From positions 228,260 to 292,259 of the forward strand of contig JBFWRU010000005.1 in the NCBI GenBank assembly GCA_050248735.1: a DNA stretch of 64,000 bases, in the 5' to 3' direction. The position numbers and the translations under genes are program-made. This DNA is from JACKFE01 sp050248735. Its GTDB lineage: Bacteria > Nitrospirota > Nitrospiria > Nitrospirales > UBA8639. The notes below the pieces were generated by a model. That model ran no database searches and was not told the origin of the DNA. It saw only the letters and a program-made list of their open reading frames with translations. Below are positions 1 through 9,387 of the stretch, one piece after another; the stretch's first letter is position 1; each line of letters starts with the position of its first letter.

Positions 1-565
1 CACCCGTATGGCCACCATGTTGGATGGTCAAGCCTCTGTAGTGAGCCTGATCTGGACGTTGACCTAAACCGCCACCAAATCCTGGGTTGTCTGCTCCACC
101 TAATAACTGGTTGCCCTTTAAGGTGTAGACTTCACGAACCAACTTCTTTCCAGTCCCAAAAGGTTGCTCAGGGGTGGTTTCTTCTCTAGCGGAGACAGCA
201 ACATAGTCTCCCTTGGTGATCGATTTTAGGTTTGAGACGTTGGTCTGGTCATCAATGTGAAGGGTCATTATATTTAACGCCCCTCTCAATGTTTGACGCT
301 CATCATGGGAACTTCCGCCCATGTCCAGGTATAATTTTTTACCGGACAGGTCAATACCAATCACTTCGCCCTGGATCGTCTCCGGTGCGGACAGATACCG
401 CAACATGTCATCCTGATCCATAACCCTGGCCCTGGTACCAGAGCCCTGAGATTCTCCGACGCCCGTACCAAACCCGGAATGGGCTGGGACACGCTCTTGC
501 GCAACCGCCACGGACACCGAGCTTGCAAGAATAATTGCTGCTCCAAAATACCCTACCTTCCGCAT
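1..565 (-). CDS. Secreted protein of unknown function, C-terminus beyond the window
   Basis: An open minus-strand frame runs from an ATG at 565 to the left window edge without a stop, so 188 codons are visible and the C-terminus is missing. A strong ribosome binding site (AAGGAGGAG) lies just ahead of the ATG. The first 22 or so residues form a Sec signal peptide (MRKVGY..., hydrophobic core, VAVAQE cleavage region), so the product is probably periplasmic. The mature part is glycine- and charge-rich, with a segment like IQGEVIGIDLSGKKLYLDMG that suggests a small beta-barrel domain. I recognise no family. It is preceded by a near-consensus promoter at 651-679. Confidence 0.75.
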   Translation of the reverse strand, partial: MRKVGYFGAAIILASSVSVAVAQERVPAHSGFGTGVGESQGSGTRARVMDQDDMLRYLSAPETIQGEVIGIDLSGKKLYLDMGGSSHDERQTLRGALNIMTLHIDDQTNVSNLKSITKGDYVAVSAREETTPEQPFGTGKKLVREVYTLKGNQLLGGADNPGFGGGLGQRPDQAHYRGLTIQHGGHTG

Positions 566-650
566 GTGGCTCCTCCTTGGAAGTGTGAGTGAATAATCAA
601 AAAAACGAACAAATTAAAGTTTCTTTTTTATCTCATCATTAGGGGTGCAC

Positions 651-679
651 ACTATAGTCAAGGGATCATTACCTGTCAA
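651..679 (-). promoter_or_regulatory. Sigma70-type promoter for the secreted-protein gene
   Basis: Read on the minus strand, TTGACA (674-679) and TATAGT (651-656) are separated by exactly 17 bases. This is a near-perfect -35/-10 pair about 86 bases upstream of the ATG at 565. Confidence 0.7.
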
Positions 680-789
680 GTGAAATTTCGCCGTCGTTCT
701 TTCCTCAGAGCACTAGAATATTGCCTTAGGGCTTTGTCCTAAACTCATAATTGGTTTGAGTTGAGAAAGTGCCTAGGTGATTCATATTG

Positions 790-876
790 TGGTGCCCGGA
801 GGGAGGGTCGAACTCCCACTCTCGTGAAAGAACCGGATTTTGAGTCCGGCGCGTCTGCCAGTTCCGCCATCCGGGC
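790..876 (-). tRNA. tRNA-Leu (anticodon CAA)
   Basis: On the minus strand the acceptor arm GCCCGGA pairs with TCCGGGC, followed by discriminator A and an encoded CCA (790-792). The anticodon stem CCGGA/TCCGG encloses loop CTCAAAA, giving anticodon CAA at 840-842. A long variable arm typical of class II tRNAs (Leu) is present, and the T arm contains GTTCGAC. The total is 87 bases including CCA. Confidence 0.95.
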
Positions 877-1000
877 AATGGGCAAATGTGAAACGGATAT
901 CTACCACGAAGCCGAGGCAAGGTCAAACAGCTAAGTATTAACCGACTGTATAAAGGATAAGGTCCCAATCCGCCTCTTTCAAATAAGAATTTAACAGGCT

Positions 1001-3217
1001 CTATCCCACCACTCCAAGCGAAAACTTTTCTCCCCATTGAAGAAATAATTTTTCCCGCAAGGCACGATGCTCAGGTTCAATCAATTCCGGGTCTCTATGG
1101 AGTAAGTCTCCGGCAACTTCCTTGGCTTTCATGAAGAGAGAGACGTCACGAGACAGATCAGCAACACGAAATTTCAGCTCACCCCATTGCTGAACACCCA
1201 GGACTTGCCCCGGCCCGCGAATTTTTAAATCCTCTTCAGCCAAGACAAACCCATCCTGACATTGGGCAAAGACCGATAATCGTTGTCTGGCCTGGGATTT
1301 CGTCACCTCGGGAATGGGCATGAGCCAGTTTCCCCGTTCGGAAGAAGAAACCCTAGCGGTTTCGAGGTTCAAGGGAATTTGCCGACCCGTCCCTTCGAAT
1401 TTTCCTAATGCATGTAGCAACAGGCAAAATCCTTGGTGTTGGCCCCTCCCCACTCGGCCTCGCAACTGATGAAGTTGAGCCAATCCAAATCGCTCGGCGT
1501 GCTCAATCAACATCACGGTCGCATTATGCACATCTAACCCTACCTCCACGACGGTCGTCGCCACAAGAATATCAATGCGATGCTCTTGAAAATCACCCAT
1601 CACACGTTGCTTCTCGCGGGAAGCAAGACGTCCATGAAGTACCCCGACCCGGTAATCAGGAAAAATTTCCTGTAATTTCGCCGCCCCCTCCACTGCGGCT
1701 TGCAGGTCCACCTTCTCAGATGGTTCCACTAAGGGATACACAACATAGGCCTGTCGCCCGGCTTCCAATTCCTTCTCCATGAACCCATAGGCTGTCTTTC
1801 GCTGGCTGCGCATAAAGAGTTTCGTCTCCACCGGTTTTTTCCCTGGTGGAAATTGGTCAATCACCGACACATCCAGGTCACCATAGAGAGTCATGGCCAG
1901 GGTTCTCGGGATAGGCGTCGCCGTCATGACCAACACATGAGGTTGCCAGGCAGCCTTTTCCCGAAGCCGGGCCCGTTGCAGAACACCGAACTTATGTTGC
2001 TCATCCACGATAACCAAACCCAATTTCTGAAACTGCACATCCGGCTGCAATAAGGCATGGGTGCCCACAATCACCTGAGCCGTTCCCGATCGAAGGCGAG
2101 CCAAACTCTCCTCGCGTTCCCGGCCTGAGATCCCGCCTTTCACCAACTGGCAGGAAAGCCCCAGTTTTTCACAATACGGAAGGAGAGATGCATAATGCTG
2201 CTCACTCAAGATTTCAGTGGGGGCCATAAGCACCGCTTGATATCCGGATCCGCAGGCCATAACCATCGCATGAAGGGCGACAATCGTCTTTCCACAGCCC
2301 ACATCTCCTTGTAACAAGCGATTCATGGCCGTAGACCTGGACATATCCTGCCTGATTTCGAGAACAACCCGATCCTGGGCGGCCGTGAGTGAAAAAGGCA
2401 AGATCTTCTGAAATCGCGTAGTTAAAGAATTGATCTGGGGAAACGGGATTCCATCTGAAGTCTGATCCACATGTTTGCGCCGCATGGCCAATGCCAATTG
2501 CAACAATAACAATTCTTCAAAAGCCAAACGCCGGTGCTCTGCCGTCTCATGGGCATTGAGAAGGTCGACGGAACCTTCGGGCAACGGACAATGCAACGCA
2601 GGCAAAGCCTCTGCAAGAGAAGGCAACGCAAGGGCCGTTCTCACCTCCACAGGCACCACATCAATGATATGAGGAAGATACTGCTCCAAAATCCCCTGGA
2701 GAATGCGACGGAGCTGTTTGGAAGTCACACCGTGAGTTTCATGATAAATGGGAATGATCCGCCCCACGTCCTGCTCTCCAAATTGCTCATCCAATAGTTC
2801 ATAGAAAGGGGCTTTCATCACCAGTTTCGACCCGTGACGGGAATTTAACGTGACCACTCCGGTTAACAAGACCGGCACTCCTGGCGTAAAGGTACTTTTC
2901 AAAAATGGCTGATTAAAAAACAGGCATTCCAGGCCCCCGGTTTCATCACGAACAATCACCGTGACCAAAACCAACCGCCGACGTGAAGTGACCGCGACCC
3001 GACAAGACTGTACGTGACCACGGACCGTGACTTTCATCCCCGGCACCACGCTCTGAATGGGGAGAATTTCCAGGCGGTTATCATAACGCCACGGAATACA
3101 CCACAGGGCATCCTCAACAGTTCGAATCCCCAGCTTTTCCAGGAGAGGGGCCCTCTTGGGACCCACTCCTTTGACATATTGAATCGGAATCTTGGATAGA
3201 TCAGAGACGGAAGACAT
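1001..3217 (-). CDS. recG: ATP-dependent DNA helicase RecG
   Basis: RecG is a monomeric helicase that remodels stalled replication forks and drives branch migration of Holliday junctions. The 738-residue product has an N-terminal wedge/OB region beginning IPIQYVKGVGPKRA. The helicase core follows, with Walker A GDVGCGKT near residue 305, the DEQH box near 404, TATPIPRT, and the conserved C-terminal QLRGRVGRG segment. The open frame extends to 3343, but the first 42 residues do not look like RecG, so I place the start at the ATG at 3217 (MSSVSDLSKI). It runs divergently from rpmB and no operon partner is seen. Confidence 0.95.
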   Translation of the reverse strand: MSSVSDLSKIPIQYVKGVGPKRAPLLEKLGIRTVEDALWCIPWRYDNRLEILPIQSVVPGMKVTVRGHVQSCRVAVTSRRRLVLVTVIVRDETGGLECLFFNQPFLKSTFTPGVPVLLTGVVTLNSRHGSKLVMKAPFYELLDEQFGEQDVGRIIPIYHETHGVTSKQLRRILQGILEQYLPHIIDVVPVEVRTALALPSLAEALPALHCPLPEGSVDLLNAHETAEHRRLAFEELLLLQLALAMRRKHVDQTSDGIPFPQINSLTTRFQKILPFSLTAAQDRVVLEIRQDMSRSTAMNRLLQGDVGCGKTIVALHAMVMACGSGYQAVLMAPTEILSEQHYASLLPYCEKLGLSCQLVKGGISGREREESLARLRSGTAQVIVGTHALLQPDVQFQKLGLVIVDEQHKFGVLQRARLREKAAWQPHVLVMTATPIPRTLAMTLYGDLDVSVIDQFPPGKKPVETKLFMRSQRKTAYGFMEKELEAGRQAYVVYPLVEPSEKVDLQAAVEGAAKLQEIFPDYRVGVLHGRLASREKQRVMGDFQEHRIDILVATTVVEVGLDVHNATVMLIEHAERFGLAQLHQLRGRVGRGQHQGFCLLLHALGKFEGTGRQIPLNLETARVSSSERGNWLMPIPEVTKSQARQRLSVFAQCQDGFVLAEEDLKIRGPGQVLGVQQWGELKFRVADLSRDVSLFMKAKEVAGDLLHRDPELIEPEHRALREKLFLQWGEKFSLGVVG

Positions 3218-3502
3218 AGAACCTATTGCCAGGAAGCTCGGTTTGGACCATGCTCTATTCCAGTTTGCCCGGGATGGGATTTTGATTGAAGAAGGTCTTG
3301 GAAATGGTTCATTCGGACAAGTTTGGAGGCCAAAGAAAACCACCAGAAGGACTTCAATCGAAAAACTGCGACCATGCTACTTTTGTTTTGGGAAACTTGA
3401 GTGTACAATAGCACCTGTGCTAACAAGGTAGGAAATTTGCTTTTTACTCAAAACGCACTATTATTTAGAGCACCAATTTCAATTTAAGCGAGGATATACG
3501 CC

Positions 3503-3694
3503 ATGGCACTTTCATGCGAAGTTTGTGGAAAAAACCGTCTGGTTGGCAATAATGTCAGTCACGCCAACAATCGGACCAAACGCGTGTTTCGCCCAAACCT
3601 TCGTACGGTGAGGGCTTTGGTAAAGGGGGCCGCCAAACGCATCCGGGTATGCACACGCTGCCTGCGTTCCGGCTTTATCCAAAAGGCAGTGTAA
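3503..3694 (+). CDS. rpmB: 50S ribosomal protein L28
   Basis: This is a small basic protein of the large ribosomal subunit, 63 residues long, as usual for L28. It starts MALSCEVCGKNR and has the family pattern of an early CxxC, a central NRTKRVFRPNL segment and a second cysteine pair CTRC. The zinc-ligand type cysteines are retained (C+ form). It is transcribed alone: the upstream gene recG points away, and a strong rho-independent terminator follows 41 bases after the stop. Confidence 0.97.
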   Translation: MALSCEVCGKNRLVGNNVSHANNRTKRVFRPNLRTVRALVKGAAKRIRVCTRCLRSGFIQKAV

Positions 3695-3735
3695 TTTTCC
3701 TCCGACTTTTCCTTCAAGAACTTAAGGAATCATCA

Positions 3736-3773
3736 AACCCCGTTCTCCTTTCCATAGGAGAACGGGGTTTTTT
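3736..3773 (+). terminator. Rho-independent terminator after rpmB
   Basis: A perfect 14-bp stem (AACCCCGTTCTCCT with AGGAGAACGGGGTT), a six-base loop and a run of six T residues follow rpmB. It separates rpmB from lnt. Confidence 0.93.
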
Positions 3774-3821
3774 CTAGATTGGTACACAGTATTCCGCCTT
3801 CTCGTATTTCCACATCATATT

Positions 3822-5390
3822 GTGCAACCCACGCTTATCACACGCTTGCTTGCCGTCGGCTTGACCGGGTTGATTCACCCGTTGTGCTTCCCAAGCTTTG
3901 ATCTGGGTTGGCTGGCCTGGCTCACGCTGGTGCCTCTCCACTGGGCCCTGACGGGGTTGCCCCCCCGGCAGGCCTTTCGATGGGGCTGGATGGCTGGGGT
4001 CATCGCGTTTTCGGGAACTATCACCTGGGTCATTACCGCCATGAATCAGTATGGGCAGGTGCCATTTGCCATCAGCTCTCTATTGATGCTCCTACTGGCC
4101 ACCTACCTCGGCCTCTTTGTGGGTGCCTATGCCTGGGGATATGCCAGATTTCAAAAGAAACACCCGGACGTTCTTTGGCTATCCGCTCCGGCTCTCTGGG
4201 TGGCGCTGGAATATCTTCGCACCTATGCCTTTAGCGGGTTGCCCTGGGCACTTTTGGGGTACTCTCAATACAAGTGGCTCACGCTCATTCAGATCGCCGA
4301 TATCACCGGAGTCTACGGGGTCTCATTTCTTGTGGTGATGGCAAATGTGGTGATCTCTCAATGCCTGACCTGGATAACCACCAAGAATCGAACCACCGCG
4401 ACCTTGAATCCATTGAGGCCTATCGCAGGGTTAGCGGCGACTCTTACTCTGGTCCTGAGTTATGGATTCTGGCAAGTTCATCACCAACACTCCTTGGATC
4501 AGGCCACGTCCACTCTGACCATTGGCGTCGTACAAGCCAATATCGAGCAAGGGCACAAGTGGGATGAACGATACCGTGACGAAACCATGGATCGGTACAC
4601 CAGGCTCAGTTTACAGGCAGGCCGGAACACCGATCTCCTCATTTGGCCGGAAGCGGCCACCCCGTTTTTATTCGAACAGGAACCTGAATACCAAGGCGAA
4701 ATTCGTCGGATTGTTCAGGCCACCAACAGTCCGTTGTTATTTGGCAGCCCCACCGTTCGTTTTCATCCAGATGGCCGACCTTACCTCTTTAACAGCGCCT
4801 TTCTCTTGGATCGAGAGGGACAAATCGCCAACCGGTATGACAAACGTCACTTAGTGCCGTTCGGGGAATATATCCCGCTGAAGTCCATCTTGTTTTTCCT
4901 GGAAAAACTGGTGGTGGGCATCGGAGATTTTCAAGAAGGCCAAGGTCCCATGACAATGACCGTCGCCATCCCCCGTCTGGATTCGGCGCTTCGATTTGGC
5001 GTCCCCATTTGCTTTGAAGTGATTTTTCCTGACCTTGTCCGCCGTATGGCACAGGAAGGCGCGAACGTGCTGATCACCATTACCAATGACGCATGGTTCG
5101 GAGATTCTGCGGCCCCCTATCAACATTTCGGCATGGTGGTCTTTCGAGCCGTGGAAAATCACTTGGCCTTCGCCAGGGCCGCCAACACCGGCATTTCCGG
5201 ATTCATCGGCCCGGATGGTGCTATTCTCGAAGCCACCCCCGTCTTTACCGAACAGGCCAAAACAGCCACAATCCCCCTTCGTCATACCCTGACATTTTAT
5301 GCGCAATTCGGAGATGTCTTTAGCTGGATCTGTGTTATACTGACGGGTATTTTGATGATCGGCAGCCGCTTACATGCACGCCCATCGTGA
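3822..5390 (+). CDS. lnt: Apolipoprotein N-acyltransferase
   Basis: Lnt is an inner-membrane enzyme that N-acylates the N-terminal cysteine of lipoproteins, the last step of lipoprotein maturation before Lol sorting. The 522-residue protein has about six N-terminal membrane segments (to roughly residue 190), a periplasmic nitrilase-type domain and a C-terminal membrane segment. The expected Glu-Lys-Cys triad is visible as E277 (WPEAA), K341 (DKRHLVPFGEY) and C397 (PICFEV). The likely start is a GTG at 3822, with no clear ribosome binding site. The lolC-lolD exporter genes lie three genes downstream, so lipoprotein functions are clustered here. Confidence 0.93.
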   Translation: MQPTLITRLLAVGLTGLIHPLCFPSFDLGWLAWLTLVPLHWALTGLPPRQAFRWGWMAGVIAFSGTITWVITAMNQYGQVPFAISSLLMLLLATYLGLFVGAYAWGYARFQKKHPDVLWLSAPALWVALEYLRTYAFSGLPWALLGYSQYKWLTLIQIADITGVYGVSFLVVMANVVISQCLTWITTKNRTTATLNPLRPIAGLAATLTLVLSYGFWQVHHQHSLDQATSTLTIGVVQANIEQGHKWDERYRDETMDRYTRLSLQAGRNTDLLIWPEAATPFLFEQEPEYQGEIRRIVQATNSPLLFGSPTVRFHPDGRPYLFNSAFLLDREGQIANRYDKRHLVPFGEYIPLKSILFFLEKLVVGIGDFQEGQGPMTMTVAIPRLDSALRFGVPICFEVIFPDLVRRMAQEGANVLITITNDAWFGDSAAPYQHFGMVVFRAVENHLAFARAANTGISGFIGPDGAILEATPVFTEQAKTATIPLRHTLTFYAQFGDVFSWICVILTGILMIGSRLHARPS

Positions 5391-5443
5391 AAATATTCAA
5401 CATCAATAGAGTCTCTCACCATCGTCATGAAGGAGAATGGAAT

Positions 5444-6566
5444 ATGCTAGAAGATATCCGCCTACGTATGGAAAAAATCGACAGTCGCATTCAAGAATTC
5501 CGGAGGTATCTTTGACCTCCCGAAATTGACCTCGGAACTCGAAGAACTCGAACGGGAAACCGCTCAACCTGACTTTTGGAACAATTCGAAACACGCAGCC
5601 AAAGTCGGTCGACGGAAAGCCGACATTGACCGCTCCCTGGAACGCCTGAACACCCTTGAACAGCAGCGAGATGATCTCCTGGCCATTCTCGATCTTATAG
5701 GACAGAAGGGCGACCCTGAATTGGAAGCGGAATGGAGCCAAGGCATTCAGGCTGTGGAACAAACCCTGGATGCCTGGAGGTTGGAACGACTCCTAGCCGA
5801 TGAGCATGATCAGAATAATGCGATCCTGAGTATCAACCCCGGAGCGGGAGGCACCGAGTCGCAGGACTGGGCGCAAATGCTCATGAGAATGTACGTCAGA
5901 TGGGCCCAGGAACGTGGGTACAAAGTGGAAACCATCGATTTGCAACCTGGGGATGAGGCGGGCATTAAAAACGTGACACTGGGCATCTCCGGTCCATACG
6001 CCTATGGATACTTACGATCGGAAGCGGGCGTCCACCGACTGGTGCGGATCTCTCCCTTCGATGCCAATAAGCGACGTCATACCTCTTTTGCCGCCGTGGG
6101 CGTGTATCCCGAGTTGGACGATGACATCGATATTGTGATCGAGGATAAGGATCTCAGGATCGATACCTTTCGCGCAGGAGGGGCGGGCGGCCAAAATGTC
6201 AATAAGGTGGAAACGGCCATTCGCATGACACATCTGCCGACAGGAATCGTCGTGCAATGCCAAAACGAACGTTCTCAATTGCAGAATCGGCTGGGGGCCA
6301 TGCGAGTGCTTAAAGCCAAACTCTTCGAAGTCGAACAGAAGAAAAAGGACGAAGCGTTCCAAAATATAGTCGGTGAAAAAAAGGATATTGCCTGGGGGAG
6401 CCAAATCCGCTCCTACGTCTTTCAACCCTACCAAATGGTGAAAGATCATCGGACTAATTACGAATCAGGCAATGTGGCTGCTGTGATGGATGGAGCCCTG
6501 GACCCCTTTATCGAGGCCTATCTTTCGTTTAAAGCCGGTCATACGTCAGCCGCCTCAACATCTTAG
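5444..6566 (+). CDS. prfB: Peptide chain release factor 2 (programmed +1 frameshift)
   Basis: RF2 reads UGA and UAA stop codons and releases the peptide from the ribosome. The gene is in two frames. A 23-codon first part starts at the ATG at 5444 (ribosome binding site AAGGAGAA) and ends at an in-frame TGA (5513-5515). The main part continues one base later at GAC 5514, for a full product of about 373 residues. The SPF stop-recognition tripeptide (ISPFDANKR) and the catalytic GGQ loop (GAGGQNVNK) are both present. lysS follows 44 bases on and the lol genes after that, so this looks like the head of an operon. Confidence 0.95.
5501..5516 (+). promoter_or_regulatory. prfB: prfB autoregulatory +1 frameshift site
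   Basis: The sequence CGG AGG TAT CTT TGA C contains an internal Shine-Dalgarno-like CGGAGG, three bases of spacing, the slippery CTT codon and an in-frame TGA followed by C. This is the classic RF2 recoding signal. When RF2 is scarce, slow termination lets the ribosome slip +1 and make full-length RF2. Confidence 0.93.
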
Positions 6567-6610
6567 GTATTGAACTTTCCAAAACCCCTTTTGATTGAGA
6601 CGCACCACTC

Positions 6611-8098
6611 ATGGATGAATTGAACGAACAACGGCAGCAACGATTGGATAAACTCGACACCCTTCAGGAAAATGGCATTCGCCCTTTTGGGAGCCGCTTC
6701 GCCACCTCGCATACGTTGGAGAGCATCCTCACATCGTATTCCTCCCGAACCAAGGAGGCATTGGAACAGACTCCGATCACCTGCCAGATTGCCGGACGAA
6801 TCATCGCACTCCGGCGTTTCGGAAAAGCCGCATTTGCGGGATTGCAGGAAGAGGGCCATCGTTTACAGGTCTACCTCAAGAAAGACCTGTTAGGCGAAGC
6901 CGCGTATGAACTGGCACAGACGCTGGACCTGGGAGACTGGATCGGCGTTGAGGGCAAACTGTTCAGGACCAAGACCGACGAATTGACCGTGGAGGTTCAA
7001 TCGCTCACGTTTCTCTCAAAAGGACTTCGTCCGCTTCCTGAAAAGTGGCACGGATTGACGGATATCGAAACCCGCTACCGCCAACGGTATGTGGATCTCA
7101 TCGCCAATCCTTCCGTCCACCAAGTCTTTCGCACCCGGAGTCGTATCATTAATGCTATTCGCGCCTTTCTGACGGACCGGGAATTCCTGGAAGTGGAAAC
7201 GCCCATGATGCATCCCATTCCGGGCGGCGCCACCGCACGTCCGTTTGTCACCCATCACAATACATTGGAAACCGATTTGTATTTACGGGTCGCACCGGAA
7301 CTCTACCTCAAGCGGCTGATCGTCGGCGGATTTCGGCGAGTATTCGAGATCAACCGGAACTTCAGGAATGAAGGCATTTCCACCATCCATAACCCTGAGT
7401 TTACGATGTTGGAGTTCTATCAGGCCTATGCGGATTACCACGATCTCATGGACCTGACCGAGCAACTCTTTCTCCGACTCTGTCAGGATGTATGCGGAAC
7501 GGTGGAACTGGAGTATCAGGGAGCCCATATTAACATGGCATCCCCTTGGCGCCGGATTGCCTATCTGAATGCCATCCTGGAGGTCAATAAACTTGATGCC
7601 CAGGTGTTAACAGATCGGACATTGGCTCATGATGCCGCAAAACGCCTGGGTGTCGAAATCTCCCCCAAGGCCAGCCATATGGAAACTCTCGTCGCGTTGT
7701 TTGAAGAAACGGTGGAAGCCACGCTGATCCAGCCAACGTTCATCACCGATTTCCCCCTGGACATCTCACCATTGGCCAGACGGAAAGAAGGGAATCCCGC
7801 GCTGACCGACCGCTTTGAACTGTTCGTCGGCGGGCGGGAGTTAGCCAACGGATTTTCCGAGTTGAATGATCCCCTGGATCAACGGCAGCGCTTTGAAGCA
7901 CAAGTCGCGCTGCGGGATGCCGGAGATGAAGAAGCCCACTATTTGGATGAAGATTTTATTCGGGCCTTGGAATACGGCATGCCTCCCACCGCCGGGGAAG
8001 GCATCGGCATTGACCGACTGGTCATGCTCTTAACCAACCAGGCCTCCATTCGCGACGTCATTCTCTTTCCGCAATTACGACCGGATCGACCTGCGTGA
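6611..8098 (+). CDS. lysS: Lysyl-tRNA synthetase, class II
   Basis: This enzyme charges tRNA-Lys with lysine. The 495-residue protein has an N-terminal OB-fold anticodon domain (about residues 50-150) and a class II catalytic domain. Motif 2 is visible as FEINRNFRNEGIS and motif 3 as GIGIDRLVML near the C-terminus, and the length is normal for LysS. The start is the ATG at 6611 (MDELNEQRQQ). The stop codon overlaps the GTG start of lolC by four bases (GTGA), implying translational coupling with the lipoprotein exporter. Confidence 0.96.
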   Translation: MDELNEQRQQRLDKLDTLQENGIRPFGSRFATSHTLESILTSYSSRTKEALEQTPITCQIAGRIIALRRFGKAAFAGLQEEGHRLQVYLKKDLLGEAAYELAQTLDLGDWIGVEGKLFRTKTDELTVEVQSLTFLSKGLRPLPEKWHGLTDIETRYRQRYVDLIANPSVHQVFRTRSRIINAIRAFLTDREFLEVETPMMHPIPGGATARPFVTHHNTLETDLYLRVAPELYLKRLIVGGFRRVFEINRNFRNEGISTIHNPEFTMLEFYQAYADYHDLMDLTEQLFLRLCQDVCGTVELEYQGAHINMASPWRRIAYLNAILEVNKLDAQVLTDRTLAHDAAKRLGVEISPKASHMETLVALFEETVEATLIQPTFITDFPLDISPLARRKEGNPALTDRFELFVGGRELANGFSELNDPLDQRQRFEAQVALRDAGDEEAHYLDEDFIRALEYGMPPTAGEGIGIDRLVMLLTNQASIRDVILFPQLRPDRPA

Positions 8099-9387
8099 CC
8101 CTGCCCTACGAAATCCTCGTTGGACTCCGGTATCTCAAGGCCAAGCGCCGACAGCGTACCATTTCCCTCAATACCTTTATTTCCATTGCGGGGATCACCC
8201 TGGGCGTGGCCGCGTTGATCGGCACATTGGGAATCATGACCGGGTTTAAGGAAGATCTACAGACGAAAATTCTGGGAACCACCGCACATATCATCGTGCA
8301 GGAACGAGGCACCAATGACATGAAAGGTTATGCCGACCTGGTGACGCAAATCAAGCAGGTCCCCGATGTCCTGGCCAGCGCTCCCTTTATTTTCAAGCAG
8401 GTTCTGGTGACATCCAAAACAGCGGTTCAAGGCGTCGTGCTCCGCGGAATTCACCCCGAGCAGGAAGTGCGGGTCACCGACCTTCAAGCCAATCTCAAAT
8501 TCGGCGAACTCGCTCATCTTAATCAACCACCGGAATTTCCTCCTTCTCCTTCAGGAAATGGCAACGGCACCGAACCCGGTAATCCATCTCAACGGAAGAA
8601 GCATCCTGGGATCATTGTCGGCAAGGAACTGTCGTTTCGTCTTGGCGTCTTTCTGGGTGATACCCTGAACGTGGTATCCCCGGTCGGTCCCATGACCTCG
8701 TTTACGATGACTCCAAAAATCCGGCCATTCACCGTCGTGGGGATTTTTGAATCCGGGATGTTTGAATATGATTCGTCCCTAGCCTATATCAGCCTTGAAG
8801 AAGCTCAAAACTTTTTTAGCCTGGGCGAGACGGTCACCGGAATTCAGGTCAAGGTCAAGGATGTGTTTCTCGCCCAAGATATTGCCCACCGGATAGAGGT
8901 CACATTAGGCACCGCCTATATGGCTCGGGATTGGATGCAATTAAACCGGAATTTGTTTTCGGCCCTGAAACTGGAAAAGACCATGATGTTTCTGCTGTTA
9001 GTACTCATTACCCTCGTCGCCTCTTTTAATATTGTGGGAACCCTGACCATGATCGTGAACGAAAAACAACGGGAAATCGCCATTCTGAAAGCAATGGGTG
9101 CCACTCCCATGGCCATCATGCGAATTTTCATGTTGAACGGTGTGGTCATCGGACTAGTCGGCACGGGCATTGGCATCCCTCTAGGGTATACGTTTCTCTA
9201 CCTCATACAGAACTATTGGACCTTTGACGCGTCGGTCTATTACATCTCCAAAATTCCTGTCCATATCTTACCGCTTGACGTCATCCTGGTGGGGACGTCC
9301 GCGATTCTCATTAGTTTTGCCGCCACGTTGTATCCCTCCTGGCAGGCCGCCAAACTGGATCCAGTGAGCGCACTCCGTTATGAATAA
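8095..9387 (+). CDS. lolC: Lipoprotein-releasing ABC transporter permease (LolC/LolE family)
   Basis: This is the inner-membrane permease that extracts mature lipoproteins for delivery to the outer membrane. The 430-residue protein has one N-terminal membrane helix (SIAGITLGVAALIG), a large periplasmic MacB-like domain, and an FtsX-type trio of C-terminal helices (from about residue 295). A Pro/Gly/Asn-rich low-complexity insert sits near residues 145-170. It starts at GTG inside the lysS stop and overlaps lolD by eight bases. Only one permease gene is present, so the complex is probably a homodimer (LolF-like) rather than LolCE; this is inference. Confidence 0.9.
   Translation: MTLPYEILVGLRYLKAKRRQRTISLNTFISIAGITLGVAALIGTLGIMTGFKEDLQTKILGTTAHIIVQERGTNDMKGYADLVTQIKQVPDVLASAPFIFKQVLVTSKTAVQGVVLRGIHPEQEVRVTDLQANLKFGELAHLNQPPEFPPSPSGNGNGTEPGNPSQRKKHPGIIVGKELSFRLGVFLGDTLNVVSPVGPMTSFTMTPKIRPFTVVGIFESGMFEYDSSLAYISLEEAQNFFSLGETVTGIQVKVKDVFLAQDIAHRIEVTLGTAYMARDWMQLNRNLFSALKLEKTMMFLLLVLITLVASFNIVGTLTMIVNEKQREIAILKAMGATPMAIMRIFMLNGVVIGLVGTGIGIPLGYTFLYLIQNYWTFDASVYYISKIPVHILPLDVILVGTSAILISFAATLYPSWQAAKLDPVSALRYE

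Noticed and set aside
232..546. Plus- and minus-strand short frames inside 232-546
   Set aside because: They are shadows of the truncated secreted-protein gene read from 565 on the minus strand.
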